NCBI GenBank assembly: GCA_014773175.1
Contig: VXCM01001508.1
Span: 146,527 to 210,526 of the forward strand
Direction: 5' to 3'
Origin: Lucifuga dentata
Taxonomy: Eukaryota > Chordata > Actinopteri > Ophidiiformes > Bythitidae
Length of the DNA: 64,000 nt
The position numbers and the translations under genes were made by a program. How positions within the stretch are numbered: position 1 is the stretch's first letter; each line of letters begins with the position of its first letter. Positions 1-10,540 of the stretch are shown one piece after another. The notes beneath the pieces were generated by a model. The model searched no databases. It saw nothing but the letters and a program-made list of their open reading frames with translations, and was not told where the DNA came from.

Positions 1-95
1 GAGCACCAGGTAACAATTACATGGTGTTAATTATGTGATTTCAATGTGTGATTTGTGTGCGTGTATATAAGAGTGTACGCACACACCCATGCACC

Positions 96-102
<7 letters not shown>

Positions 103-134
<32 letters not shown>
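103..134. repeat. (AC)n microsatellite
   Basis: An uninterrupted AC dinucleotide run follows a CACC-rich stretch. No coding content is seen. Confidence 0.9.
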
Positions 135-136
<2 letters not shown>

Positions 137-299
137 ATACTGACGTGTTAACACAATGACACTAACATTGTGTTAACACAATGTTAGTATGAGAACAGTG
201 GCTCAGGTTTTATGTTATCTGACTCCTCCCACAGGGCCAACCTGTGGCTCCTCCCACCATATCAACTCCACCTCCTCCTCCCTCTGCTGCCTCCTATAG

Positions 300-840
300 G
301 GTCCAGCGAGGCTCTGGGACTCTCCCCCCTGCACCTCCTCCTGGGAACGTTTCCCCATCAGCTCCTCAGAGGATGAACAGGAGGACAGCAGCACTGTGGA
401 GGACCAGAGTAAGACAGGGGAAGGACTACATCCACTAGAACATTGAAAGTCAAGCTCCAGAAATGATCATTTCAGGTAGAATGAATGAATGATGTTCAAA
501 ACAGCAGAATATCCAGAGACAAAAACATTAACATGATAAATATAGGAAAGGTAATAAAAAATACTGGTATTAATACTGCATCTTTCATACCTGTATTTCA
601 TATTTCAAAACCTTTATTATTTTAGTAAGTTCTGAGTTCAAAGTAATATTGTTCTTTTTCTGTCAGCTGAGTACACAGAGGAATACATTTATGCCACTCT
701 CAGGGTGAGAATCTTTTTTTATTTTTTATTTTTTTGCAGTGCTTCCTGTTTAAATATCCCTGTAACTTGTTAATGGGACTAAGGAACCGAAATGTGTTTC
801 AGATGCAGCAGTTTACACTGCAAAGACCCCCACCAGCCAG
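300..840 (+). CDS. Possible 3' exons of an unidentified receptor-like gene (partial)
   Basis: Three stretches have splice borders: 300-408 (pyrimidine tract then ATAG; donor GTAAGA), 667-704 (acceptor CAG; donor GTGAGA) and 803-840 (acceptor TTTCAG; donor GTAAAC). The first two join in phase and give an acidic serine-rich tail (SSSEDEQEDSSTVEDQ) followed by a tyrosine motif (EYTEEYIYATLR). That motif resembles the cytoplasmic tails of immune receptors, but the residue two before the second tyrosine is Tyr, not the Ile/Val/Leu/Ser of a classical ITIM. The third exon has no convincing frame. Upstream exons lie outside the window, so the gene cannot be named. Chance splice-like borders remain possible. 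Confidence 0.25.
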
Positions 841-847
841 GTAAACC

Positions 848-1205
848 TACCTGAAACACAGCTGACCTTTGACCCACTAAAACACAGCCCAACTAGCCTG
901 CTGAAACACAACTGACCAGCTGAAACACAGCTGATCTTTGACTGAAATACAACCAACCTCTGACCTCCTGAAACACAGTTGACCTCTGACCTGCTGAAAC
1001 ACAGCCAATCTATGAACTGCTGTAACAACTGATCTTTGACCTATTGGAGCACAGCTGCTGTCTGACCTGCTGAAACACAGTTGATCTTTGACCTGCTGAC
1101 ACACAGTTGACCTCTGACCTGTTGAAGCACAGCTGACCTCTTGCCTACAGAAACACAGCTGACCTGTGATCTACCGAAACACAGCTGACTTTTGACCTGC
1201 TGGCC
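848..1205. repeat. 26-bp minisatellite (about 14 degenerate copies)
   Basis: The unit reads approximately CTGAAACACAGCTGACC then TCTGACCTG, with a period near 26 bp. Because 26 is not a multiple of three, the open frames crossing it are repeat artefacts. Many units contain TGACCT-N-TGACCT, which is AGGTCA-N-AGGTCA on the other strand, the DR1 layout of nuclear-receptor sites. Perfect examples lie at 980-992 and 1108-1120, and TGACCTTTGACCC lies at 863-875. Confidence 0.85.
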
Positions 1206-1229
1206 TAGACTGTCTGGTCTGGTCCAATC

Positions 1230-2055
1230 CCACAGAAGCAGCACCAACAGCTGAAAAAATGAATGCTGGCTATGACAGACAGCTGTCAGAACACACAAAG
1301 CACGGCAACGTGCTGCGTATGGGGCTGTGTAGCTGCAGACCGCTCAGAGCGCCATGCTGACCCCTGTCCACTGCCCAAAGCGCCTACAATGAGCATGTAA
1401 GCGTCAGAACTGGACCATGGAGCAATGGAAGAAGGTGGCCTGGTGTCTGATGAATCATATTTTCTTTGACATCATGTGGATGGCCAGGTGCGTGTGTGTG
1501 GTTTGCCTGGGGAAGAGATGGCACCAGGATGCACTATGGGAAGAAGGCAAGCCGGTGGAGGCAGAGTGATGATCTGGGTGATCTTCTGCTGGGAAACTTT
1601 GGGTCCTGTATTCATGTGGATGTTACTTTGACACGTAGCACCTACCTAAACATTGCTGCAGACCAAGTACACCCCTTCATGGCAATGGTATTCCCTGCTA
1701 TACTGCAAAAACTGTTCAGGAACAGTTTGAGGATCATGACAAAGAGTTCAAGGAGTTGACTTGGTCTCCAAATTCCCCAGATCTCAATCCAATCCAACAT
1801 CTGTGGGATGTGCTGGAAAACAAACATCCATGGAGGCCCCACCTCGCAACTTACAGGACTTAAAGGATCTGCTGCTAACGTCTTGGGGCCAGATACCACA
1901 GGACACCCTCAGAGATCTGAAGAATCCATGCTTCACAGCTCAGAGCTGCTTTTGTGGCATGGAAAAAAAAAAAATTATATNTGAAGAATCCATGCTTCAC
2001 AGCTCAGAGCTGCTTTTGTGGCATGGAAAAAAAAAAAATTATATATATATACTGT
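1230..2055 (+). mobile_element. Decayed Tc1/mariner transposon
   Basis: Broken translated segments match a Tc1-like DDE transposase. The clearest is the C-terminal block PNSPDLNPIQHLWDVLE at about 1774-1824, whose usual form is PDLNPIEHLWD. Upstream are a GRDGTRMHYGKK segment around 1515 and the HVDVT..TYLNI segment around 1613. Frameshifts and stops separate the parts and a central piece of the catalytic domain is missing, so the copy is dead. Terminal inverted repeats were not identified, so both ends are approximate. The 3' end runs into a TA-rich repeat and carries the assembly duplication at 1918-2044. Confidence 0.8.
1918..2044. other. Exact 63-bp duplication around a single N (assembly join)
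   Basis: Bases 1918-1980 and 1982-2044 are identical and separated by one N at 1981. This is most simply an unmerged overlap of two contig ends, not a biological repeat. Confidence 0.85.
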
Positions 2056-2137
2056 GTATATATACATATATATACTGTATATATACATACAGTATATATA
2101 CAGTATATATATATTTGTGTTGACTAGATGCAATGAC

Positions 2138-2163
<26 letters not shown>
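2039..2163. repeat. TA-rich microsatellite with small palindromes
   Basis: Alternating TA runs are interspersed with ACTGTATATATAC-type palindromes, then a pure (TA)n run at about 2139-2163. Confidence 0.85.
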
Positions 2164-2168
<5 letters not shown>

Positions 2169-2279
2169 CTGTGTCACTGTCACTGATGAAAGACTTTTCT
2201 GCGTGTGTGTGTGTGGTGTGTTCGTTCGTACCTCGTCGGTGGCTCTTGGTCATCTTTCCAGAAGGCGTCAGATCCCTTT

Positions 2280-3678
2280 AAGAAAGCAAATCAAAGGCAC
2301 ACTTTTGTAAAACATTTCCCCATAGTCACTCAGGTTTAACAATGTTTTGTGTTTTGATAATCAAATCAAAAAACACTATATTCTGAGAAATTATGTTGCT
2401 TTTTACTATGTGCATACAAAATTTTCACACTTATTTTAAGGGACTTTGGCCATTATTAATATTATTTCTACTGTATTCTGATTTTTTTTTCTTTTTCTTT
2501 TGTTTAGACTGAAAAATTCATCTCCATCTGTGAGAATATTTTGTAGCATATACAGCAATTTTATCATGACATCAGGTGAATGTTTCTTTGACCTGCCAAA
2601 ACTCTCAGGAAATTTATATATTGATACATGCTCAATTTTAATAACAATAACAACAAAAGCAAAAGATGTATTCTATTAGACATTTGAACTCCTTGCAGTA
2701 ATTTTAACAAAATGTTTAAAAAGTCATTTTAAGCATTTAAAACTACAGATTGTACTTCTTACCTTAATGCCAGCAACTAATAGTCTATAGGCACACTTAC
2801 AGTCTCATTTACATAAAATTATATAAAATTTGAAGCTGGTTCCTCTCATGATCAACCCAGCATTGATTATTAACAAACTATGTAACACCTTCATGTGAAA
2901 GTACCCAAATGGCCATAAGATGACACTGTTGCTGTATCCAGAGTGGCACCATGAGCAAAGAGCTCTGCTAACTATTGTTTTAAGTTCTCAGAAATGTTTG
3001 TCCTGCATATAGGTAAAAATGTTATTGTTTGTCAGCTCTAACATTAAAATATGGCAGTAAAATTTATTCATAGAGAAATCAGAGATGAACACCAACAGAG
3101 GAGGGATGTGTTGAATAATAAAATGCTCTTGTATTAATTATTTTTACATATTTGTGTTAAAGGTTGACAGTATCAAAATGGTGAAAGCATTTTTTTCCCC
3201 CACAAAAATAATGTGTGTTCCAAAAGCTTATTTTATTTATTTTTAATATTTCCAAATATTTCCAGGAACATTGTTTATTACAGTAAACTTGGCTGCTGAA
3301 GTGCTGTTAACTTGTTCAGATTAATAATTGTTGTTGTAGTTATTGTTTAAGGATGAGATGGATGACTAAACAGAAAGAAATACAAAAAGGGGTTGTAAGA
3401 GGTATAAAGTAACTAGTACAGTGACACAACATTTTAGGAAAATATTTTACAAGTTTGATGCACTTCAGCCAGGAGTATATGGAGGAGTAAGAGCATCTAC
3501 AACATCAAAATCGTTCTTGGAGGTTAAAACTGTGATCAAATTAGGCATAGTTTTCCTGAACAAACAAATATGAATAAATCACTGTTGTTGCTGCTGCCTG
3601 TAACTAATATGGTTAATAAAAGAGCCAACAGAATGCACAGTGAAAAACAGTACTACTTCATTTTGGTATTAATATCTA
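2280..3678. other. Gene-free AT-rich DNA
   Basis: No exon with splice borders, conserved protein segment, RNA gene or structured repeat was recognised. Composition is AT-rich with short homopolymer runs. Confidence 0.5.
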
Positions 3679-4270
3679 AGGACCATACTGGTGATTTTAC
3701 ATGTTTAAGCCCAATACACATTACGTACATACACATTGTGTTACTGACAATCCTTTTCCAAAACATAAAACCATATTGTAATTTTCCTGTTATTTTGCCA
3801 AATCCTCTAATCTTTCAAAATCAAATGATCAGGTGATTACACCCACCTTAAAATTCAATGTTTTACCTGCTAACACATACATGTATGGGTGAATGTAGAG
3901 GGCATGGTAGTTTTTAAGTTCTCGGTAAAAGCTGTCTCCTCCTGGGACTATATTCCCTGGTGGAGACATACATTTTCTTCTGTGCAGCTCCATGTTGAAC
4001 AGTCAAATCTGGTAACTTCGACAAAAAATAAGAATGATGTTTGGTTTGCTATGATGGATTAGTTATCATAAGCACATTTCAAGTCTCTACAGGCTGATTT
4101 TAATACCGTGCCAGCATGAATTGAAACCATTGGCTGCCTGGAAGGTAGGAAAATCAAATCTAAAATGTACTGCTCCAGGAGCATGTTTTGTAAAATGATT
4201 GGTGGTAATGTAACGTGTATGCGCATTTTATTTATTTGGCTCAAACATGTAAAATCGCCAGTATGCTCCT
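3679..4270 (-). mobile_element. piggyBac-like MITE, copy 1 (inverted, degraded)
   Basis: It begins AGGACCATACTG and ends with a degraded CAGTATGCTCCT. Its interior is the reverse complement of the interior of the copy at 4815-5282, including the GGGACTATATTCCC segment. Both terminal TTAA duplications have decayed in this copy. Confidence 0.7.
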
Positions 4271-4814
4271 TTGCAATGGATTCTTCCACCTCTGTTGGCT
4301 GCACCCACTACCAGAGATCCGGGAAGCAGCCCCAGGCCTGTAAAGTGTCTGCACTTTTGTTCAGTTAATGGTACTTTTAGCCACACGTGAGGGAAAAGAA
4401 AGAGAAGAATTTTGGCCTGCATGGCTTAGCTAAGCAGTGAACCCCTTATCCCTGGTTTTAGTTGGTAATTATTGCAGATATTTGGAATAGTTCAACATCT
4501 TTAAGGTCTGTGACCACAGCTTACTGCTCAAGGAGACTACTCACAAAAGAGAGCATAAAGCGACACTGTGAAGTCTGAATGGAGGTTAAAGTGCAGAAGC
4601 ACATAACTGAAATAATTTCAGCAGAGGAGGAGGAAGTAATAAATTGCACCAATTCTAAAAAAAATAACTGTGCTATTTAGCAAAACAATATGACTAGATG
4701 GTTACAAGCAGAGAGGAACCTTGTAGAGTGCTGATGCAGAGTTGTTAAAAATGACATTTAACAATTTAATACATAATCCTCATTTTAACAACTAACAGGA
4801 TATTTATTCCACAT

Positions 4815-5282
4815 TTATTGCTACCTTCCAGACCAACATTGGTTTCAGTTCATTCCAGTATGTGATAAAAATCAAACTGCAGAGACTTGAAACATGCTTG
4901 AGATAAGTAATCCATCACAGCAAACAAAATGTGTATAAACGTTTTGTTGAAGTTACTGAATTTAACCATCCAACACAGAGCTACATGGAAGAAAATACAT
5001 GTCTCCACCAGGGAATATAGTCCCAGGAGAAGATGACTTTTACCAAGAAATTAAAATGACCATGCCTTCTACAGTTGTGCATAAATATTGGTAGTTGATA
5101 CGTTGAATGATAAGGTGGGTATATCACCTGAACATTTGATTTTTGAAAGATATTGGGATTTGACAAAATAACATGAAAAGTAAAATACAGTTTTATGTTT
5201 TGGAAAATGTATGGCAGTAATAGAATGTGTATGCAGGTAGTATTTATTAGACTCAAACATGCAAAATCACGGATGTAGCCCT
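4815..5282 (+). mobile_element. piggyBac-like MITE, copy 2 (5'-truncated)
   Basis: The interior matches the 15942-16509 copy: the TACCTTCCAGACC segment, the GGGAATATAGTCCC segment, and the end with ACTCAAACATGCAAAATC. The 3' end is followed by an intact TTAA at 5283-5286. The 5' terminus is not recognisable. Confidence 0.65.
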
Positions 5283-5289
5283 TTAAGTG

Positions 5290-6400
5290 CAGCGGTTACG
5301 TAACTCAGTATCTTGTTGTTCCTGTGTGACTGATTGGAGATAAGAGCTGTTTTAAAAAGTTACTATCAGACCTCTACTCTGGACTTCATCCACAGCTGGC
5401 TTAAAGAACTGGAAATTTTCTGTCATCCATCGACCATTAACATTCAGGTGATTAAACTAATTCACGTGGTTGGTATACAATAACCATATGTTTATAACAC
5501 TAATATTACTTTTCCTCCCAACTAAACAAACATGCTGAGCTTTCACATCTTTTATCAAAGCTAGTGTCTCCAACAGAGTAATTTCTCAGGAAGTTAAACT
5601 CATCTGAAAATGCGAAAATGACCAAACTTGGACACTGGAGGGTTTCTTTTTGTTTTTCCTGTTAAATGGAGAAGAATCCTGCAAAGCCAGAGGAGTGTGT
5701 GTTTAGAGAAGCATTTACTGGGAGCCAGTAAAGGAAACAAAGAGGAATCTTGTTAAGATGTTTTTCTCTTTTTATCTTTTGCTAAAAGATTTACAACTTT
5801 TTAAAACATCAATTCACCCTGAAAGCCCTCACATGCATGCCTGCACATCTTTCATTCATAAACAAACACTGGTGACAGGTTGCAATTTAGCCAAATTCAA
5901 TTCAGGAATAGAAACATCTGTTGATATGGAATGATCAGTGCTTCAGCGCATGGTGTGTCATTTTCACTAGCATTACGGTGAAGTGGCATTGCATAAATAG
6001 ATAAACATTTCTAAACAGGGGCAATTTCAATACAGTTCTACAATGTAAATGTGTAGCAATTCATTGTCTTTTCCGACCTCTTAAATCGGAGTGTTTTTAT
6101 TTCAAAACCATTTTAATTAAAAAGAATTAAACATTATGAAACAGTCTTTAAGGTAAGTAGAGCTTTGTGTTTATGGACACACTGGGCTCTGGAGTTAATC
6201 AAATGAATAGCTTTTGGCATATTGTAAACAGTGTTGCTCTATTTTTCAGTGCTGTTCCCTGTGAAAGAGAAAAGGCCCTTAACTGCAGAGAAGAGGTAAC
6301 ATTTGATAAAAAGCCTAATTTATCTTAAATGTCTATTTCTGTGCTTTAAAATGTCCATCATTATTATTTTTAAAGCTGCAGAATGTTTGTCCTGGTCTCA
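5290..6400. other. Gene-free DNA downstream of the NUAK gene
   Basis: No coding exon or recognised repeat is visible. The NUAK transcript is likely to end just to the right of this stretch. Confidence 0.45.
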
Positions 6401-6437
6401 TTAGAAATACAACTGGAGAGTCCTCAGGTGTACATCA

Positions 6438-7221
6438 TTTATTTTTTCAACAAGGTATGAAACCACTCCAACAAAATCCACAGAACTGTCTACTTACAGC
6501 ATGTAAATTACAGATTTACAAAAGCAAACATGTGACTACATTATGCACCTTAGCACCTATTGAAATGTCCACAGCAGCTTAGGTGGTGTCAAGGTAAAAA
6601 GTAATGTCATACAGCTGCTGTTCACACTGTGTGTGTTGGTGCAAAGAACCAAATTGTGCACATACTACAATGTGCAATACAAATATATTCAATAACAGAT
6701 GGTAAAACATCACAACTTGGCCTTTAAAAGGGGTTATCCTCACAGTAGAACTGATGTTGCTTTTTATTGTCTTGCATTGTCAGGTTAGCTTCCCTACTGA
6801 CACACACATGTATCTACTGTATCTAGCATCAGTTAAGCTTCTTGTCTGTTCCAAAGAGCAACAGGTAACTTTTCCAGATTACAGCTTTCACACTCACATT
6901 TTCCAGGTTCATTTGTACAAAATCTGCTGAAAGCTCGAGAGAGGGTTTACTTTGCAAGTGATATCAGAATGAGTTCATGAACAGTCTGTCCATTCTGCCA
7001 CATTCAGTTCTCATCTCTCCACACTTTTGCAGATTCTGGATCCCCTTTATGTGTTACTTGGTGTCTAATAACTGTCATTAGCCTCGATTTTAGAGGCATC
7101 GTCAACAAGTACAGACTTCCAGAGATAATTAGAAAGGTCTTTTCAAGATTGTGGGCAAGAACATGAAGACAAGAACTGACATTAAATCCCCCCTTCATCA
7201 TCATTTAATCATTCCTTAGGT
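6438..7221 (-). other. Probable 3' UTR of the NUAK gene
   Basis: The region follows the stop codon on the minus strand and contains no other coding signal. Reverse-complement AATAAA signals (TTTATT on the plus strand) lie at 6763-6768 and 6438-6443, and either could be the poly(A) signal. The true end cannot be fixed from sequence alone. Confidence 0.35.
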
Positions 7222-10200
7222 TTATGTTAGCATCTCCTTCCTTCCCTCTCTTTCTTCGTCAACACTGTCGGCATCAGGTGCGAGCTGGTCCAGCTCATCT
7301 TCAGAGCTGCAGGCGCTCTGCTGCATGCGTGCTTGGGCACTGAGGTCCAGCAGGTCAAAGGAGTCAGAAGAGAAGAGGCTGTCCTCGCTTACCACACTGG
7401 AGGGGCGACTACAGCTGCCCTCAGCACCCCCTGTACCCTGCAGAAGCTGCTGCAGAGCTTCAGGAAATATCACAGGAGCTGAAGAGGAAAGTGAGTGGTG
7501 GTTATCAGGAAGATCTAGACTGCGGGAGAACTTGCCATTACGTTTCAGAATGCCCTTCCTTCTCCTGACCGCCTCAGTGCGCATGGTGGTGCTGTCTTCT
7601 GGTGCAGGGAGACAGGGGTGTGGTTGGTAGGAGCATAAATCACTTGAGTTTACTTTTCCTGCCATCCCTAAACCTGACCCAGATCCCCTTCGCTCTGAGG
7701 GTGAGGTATATCCTGACTCCCCTCCATATAGGTTCTTTAGTATCCCCTTCTTGGGCATCTTGGATGAGGGCTGACTGAATGTAGAGGGAGGTGGCAGGCT
7801 GGTGGACAGGACTTCAGCATGCATGTGGGCAAGGGAATGTGTTCGGTAAGGCTGGGAAGCAGCATTACATGGCTGGGAGGGAGAGTGCTCTTTTGGAGGG
7901 CTGTGAAAGACTGAGTCAAAACTCCTTTGGGGTTTCAAAATGCCTTTGGGTTTTCTCCTCTCAACAGTGGAAGTGGAGGAAGTTGAAGCAGAGGCAGGAG
8001 CTGCAGCTGCAACACCACAAGCTCCCAATGCAGTCTGGGGAATGGCGTTTTCTTTGCGTGACTTCCTGAGGCTTAACATCCCTCCATGTACTCTTCCTCC
8101 TCCACCTCCTCCACCATGATCACCTTTCAGAGGGAAGCTAAAATAAAGGGGGTGGGAAGAGAGATGAGGTGGGTAGGAGGAGTCAGAGGAAATGCATGCT
8201 GGGTCAACAGTCATGCTGCTGGTAGCAGTGACCCGATTCTGCCAGTCGATGTAGCGGGCCAGCAGTGGGGAGGGGCAGTCTTGGTGTGGGGATGAAGAAC
8301 AGTCACATACACTCTCCTCATAACCCCAGTTCACCCACCAGTGATTGGCCACATCCTCTATCGTGGCTCTCTCGTCCACACGCACCGTCAACAACCAGTC
8401 GATAAGAGCACAGGCGTCTGTGGACCGGAGATACACAGGCCAAATGTTACTTATTTATTGTATGTAAAATGAATCTATTCATCAAAAATATCATATTTGG
8501 CATTATGGCAAACAGAAATAAAGACTTAATAGGCAGTGAGAGTGGACCTGAGAGTGTACCTGAGGGAGGGTTTGGTCTGCGGTAGCAGCCTTGGCTGATC
8601 TGTTCTGTGAGTATGGTGTGATTGGCCCCATCAAACGGCATGCTGCTGTATACCAGCGCATATAGCAACACCCCCAGTGCCCAGCAGTCCACCTGACGTA
8701 CAAAAACAACAAACACTTTAACCATGAACATGTCATGTGACACACAGTGTGTAAGGATTGACAAATTCAGTGGTTTAGTGATGATGAACGTTCAATATTT
8801 GATACACATTTCAGTGTGGCCCTATAGTCTGAGCATCTCACGTACTCCCTTTTGCCTTTTGCATTGCTCAAAGAAAAGCACAAGCTACTAGCCAAACTTT
8901 GAAAAATCCAACAGGCCATTTGACAACATCTACTGCCATTTCATTTATACATTTATTATTTTATAATTACATTTATTAACTCATCGCTATTTTACTTGGT
9001 GGTACAAGACCATCAAGAAGATATATCACACCTGATTGCCATCTTTATTTTATACTGTCACACCTTGTGAAACATATTAAAAATCTACAGTAATCCACAT
9101 CTGATGAAATATTTTTGAAAGAACCTCTGAAAAGTCTGAAAATGTCATCAAAAAAGTGGCAAGTATTTAAATCTGTGGTGCCAAAGACAAAAATGTAAAA
9201 ATAATCAGAGGCAAACTGGATAGTTACAATACAGTAAAATGAATGTTTCCATTTCAATTCCGTCTTATATTGATTACAACATTTAGCTTTATGAAAGTAT
9301 AATATTGGAAATTTTGGAATGAAATAGTGAAGTCTTTCCTGATCCATTTAGAGGAGCTAAGCTCAATAACCTTATGATTGCATTGCATTGTATGCCAAAC
9401 CTGAGGTGCATTGTATATCTCTAGAGTAATTTAGAACAAACAATGCAGTACAAAGTGATGTTACAATCCTGATGTTTATTTCCAGGCCATCATTAGTAAA
9501 ACTGGTACAAATAAAGAAACCCTTAATGACGGCATATTGACCTACCTCTGGTCCCTGGTAGGGCAGTCCTTTCACTATTTCTGGGGCAGCATAGAGCGGA
9601 CTCCCACAGTAGGTCTGCAGCAAAGTGTCTCTCCGGAAATGATTGGACAGGCCAAAGTCAGCCAGCTGCAGAACAAAGGAAGAGAGAAAGTAAATACATG
9701 ATGATATTTATACAAGTACATACTTCAAAATTGTATTTGTGTTTTCATGTATGTGGCCATTAAACAGGAGGTTTGTGTGTAACAGTGTGTCTCTGTGGCA
9801 AAATGAGCTCCAATCTGCAGGCATTTCTTTATGACATATTGTTATGAGCCCTTTATCGTTTTTAATTCAATCACTCTGAACTCTAAAACACACACATGCC
9901 AGCGCACAACACACATCCTCACGCAACCCACATTCCATTTCAGTGAGTATTAACCCATTACCCATGCTGCCAAAACACGATAATTTAAAAGCAGTTCCTT
10001 TTAACAGAGCCAAAAATAAGTGTGTTGAGTTTTTGCCAGTGTAAGTGTGAGTGAGGAAAGAAGAGCGAGCCAAAAACATCAGGCTGCATACACTCACGTA
10101 ACGGAACAAACACTCGAGGCCGTGAGGGTCATACACAGACAGACTGAGGCTCCCCTTTATCTGAAGTGATTATTAACATGCACACCAACATGCTATCAGC

Positions 10201-10370
10201 CCCTCTGGTGTTACAAATACTCAACATGACAGCTGTATTTCTGTGGAGCAGACGCGTAGGGAAACAGAGACTCACAAGGAGGACGAGTCTATATATACAA
10301 CTCAGCTCGCAGTTGGTTTTTATGTGTAAAGTAACAATGATGATGAGCTGCAGCTTTCCTTTCTACAAGC

Positions 10371-10404
<34 letters not shown>

Positions 10405-10494
10405 TGCAGTATAAATAATTCTCCTTGTACCAGTTCAGCTGTGAAGACCTAAGTCTGTGTGAGGTTCCTGCATTCAGCACACACATGCACACAT

Positions 10495-10540
<46 letters not shown>

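Noticed and set aside
848..1205. CRISPR-like spaced repeat pattern
   Set aside because: Units are contiguous, degenerate and without unique spacers, in a vertebrate genome. It is a minisatellite.
813..1298. Overlapping minus-strand open frames with repeated QLCFSRS-type peptide
   Set aside because: They read through the 26-bp minisatellite. The period is not a multiple of three, so several frames stay open by repetition; there are no splice or start features.
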